From Enterococcus sp. HY326 (GTDB lineage Bacteria; Bacillota; Bacilli; Lactobacillales; Enterococcaceae), in contig NZ_JANLGQ010000006.1 of assembly GCF_026157065.1 (NCBI RefSeq), positions 165,925 through 229,924 on the forward strand: a stretch of DNA of 64,000 nt, in the 5' to 3' direction. The translations under genes and the position numbers were made by a program. This document shows positions 63,928 to 64,000 of this stretch, one piece after another. The notes under the pieces are model-generated. The model saw only the letters and a program-made list of their open reading frames with translations. It was not told the origin of the DNA and did no database searches. Within the stretch, counting starts at the first letter, position 1. Every line of letters begins with the position of its first letter.

Positions 63928-64000
63928 TTATTTTTTATCTGAAAACAGCTGAGGTACAAGCTGGCTGGCAGTAAGAATCGCAATTGCTGCGTTCTTATTG
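63928..64000 (-). CDS. C-terminal fragment of a gene continuing beyond the window
   Basis: On the minus strand the frame is open from the right edge to a TAA at 63928-63930, ending AAIAILTASQLVPQLFSDKK. Only about 23 residues are visible, too few to identify. Spacing of 17 bases to the SDR gene suggests co-transcription. Confidence 0.45.
   Translation of the reverse strand, partial: NKNAAIAILTASQLVPQLFSDKK

Overview
The window looks like a chromosomal segment of a low-GC Gram-positive coccus of the Enterococcaceae, most likely an Enterococcus. The reasons are gene content and order: a tgt-yajC-adhE block next to an oppositely oriented mevalonate operon (mvaK1-mvaD-mvaK2-fni), an infC-rpmI-rplT operon, WxL surface-protein genes and a low-affinity class B penicillin-binding protein of the PBP4/PBP5 type. 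The species assignment is inference from remembered synteny, not from a search.

Layout. 1-0.7 kb: end of a flavodoxin-fold reductase. 0.99-2.67 kb: a 1.68-kb segment bounded by perfect 21-bp inverted repeats and carrying a tyrosine recombinase gene that is frameshifted and has a non-standard start. It resembles an invertible (phase-variation) cassette. 2.8-13 kb: a winged-helix regulator followed by a co-directional cell-surface operon: giant beta-helix WxL-type protein, small LPXTG protein (frameshifted in an A8 tract), two WxL proteins, a DUF916/DUF3324 WxL-binding protein, an unknown membrane protein and a signal-peptidase-I homologue with Arg at the catalytic Lys position. 13.4-13.9 kb: a compact minus-strand transcription unit with two tiny reading frames. 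14-22 kb: Ca2+-type P-ATPase, tgt, yajC, a ComN-like protein and adhE with cre and Rex-like sites. 22-27 kb: OsmC-like protein and the mevalonate pathway (minus strand), then a deoxynucleoside kinase. 27.8-35.3 kb: a LevR-type sigma-54 activator divergent from a mannose-family PTS operon that also encodes a neutral-ceramidase-like hydrolase and a Nif3-like protein. 35.4-41.4 kb: CorA, then a GH51 arabinofuranosidase / MFS / AraC / ROK cluster. 41.4-44.4 kb: pentapeptide-repeat and small proteins, then infC-rpmI-rplT with its RNA leader. 45-52.4 kb: two beta-glucoside systems, one antiterminator-controlled (bglG-type gene, EIIBCA, NagB-like) and one RpiR-linked (cellobiose EIIC plus GH1). 52.4-60.5 kb: an accessory stretch of an APH-like kinase, unknown membrane, lipo- and cytosolic proteins and several broken genes. 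60.9-64 kb: PBP and an SDR dehydrogenase.

How genes work together. The most interesting unit is the left 13 kb. A site-specific recombinase sits between inverted repeats directly upstream of a regulator and a whole surface-complex operon, which suggests switchable expression of a WxL adhesin complex. Further homopolymer-tract frameshifts (T7 in the recombinase, A8 in the LPXTG gene) could be additional switches, mutations or sequencing errors. Most of the remaining window is core metabolism and regulated sugar uptake.
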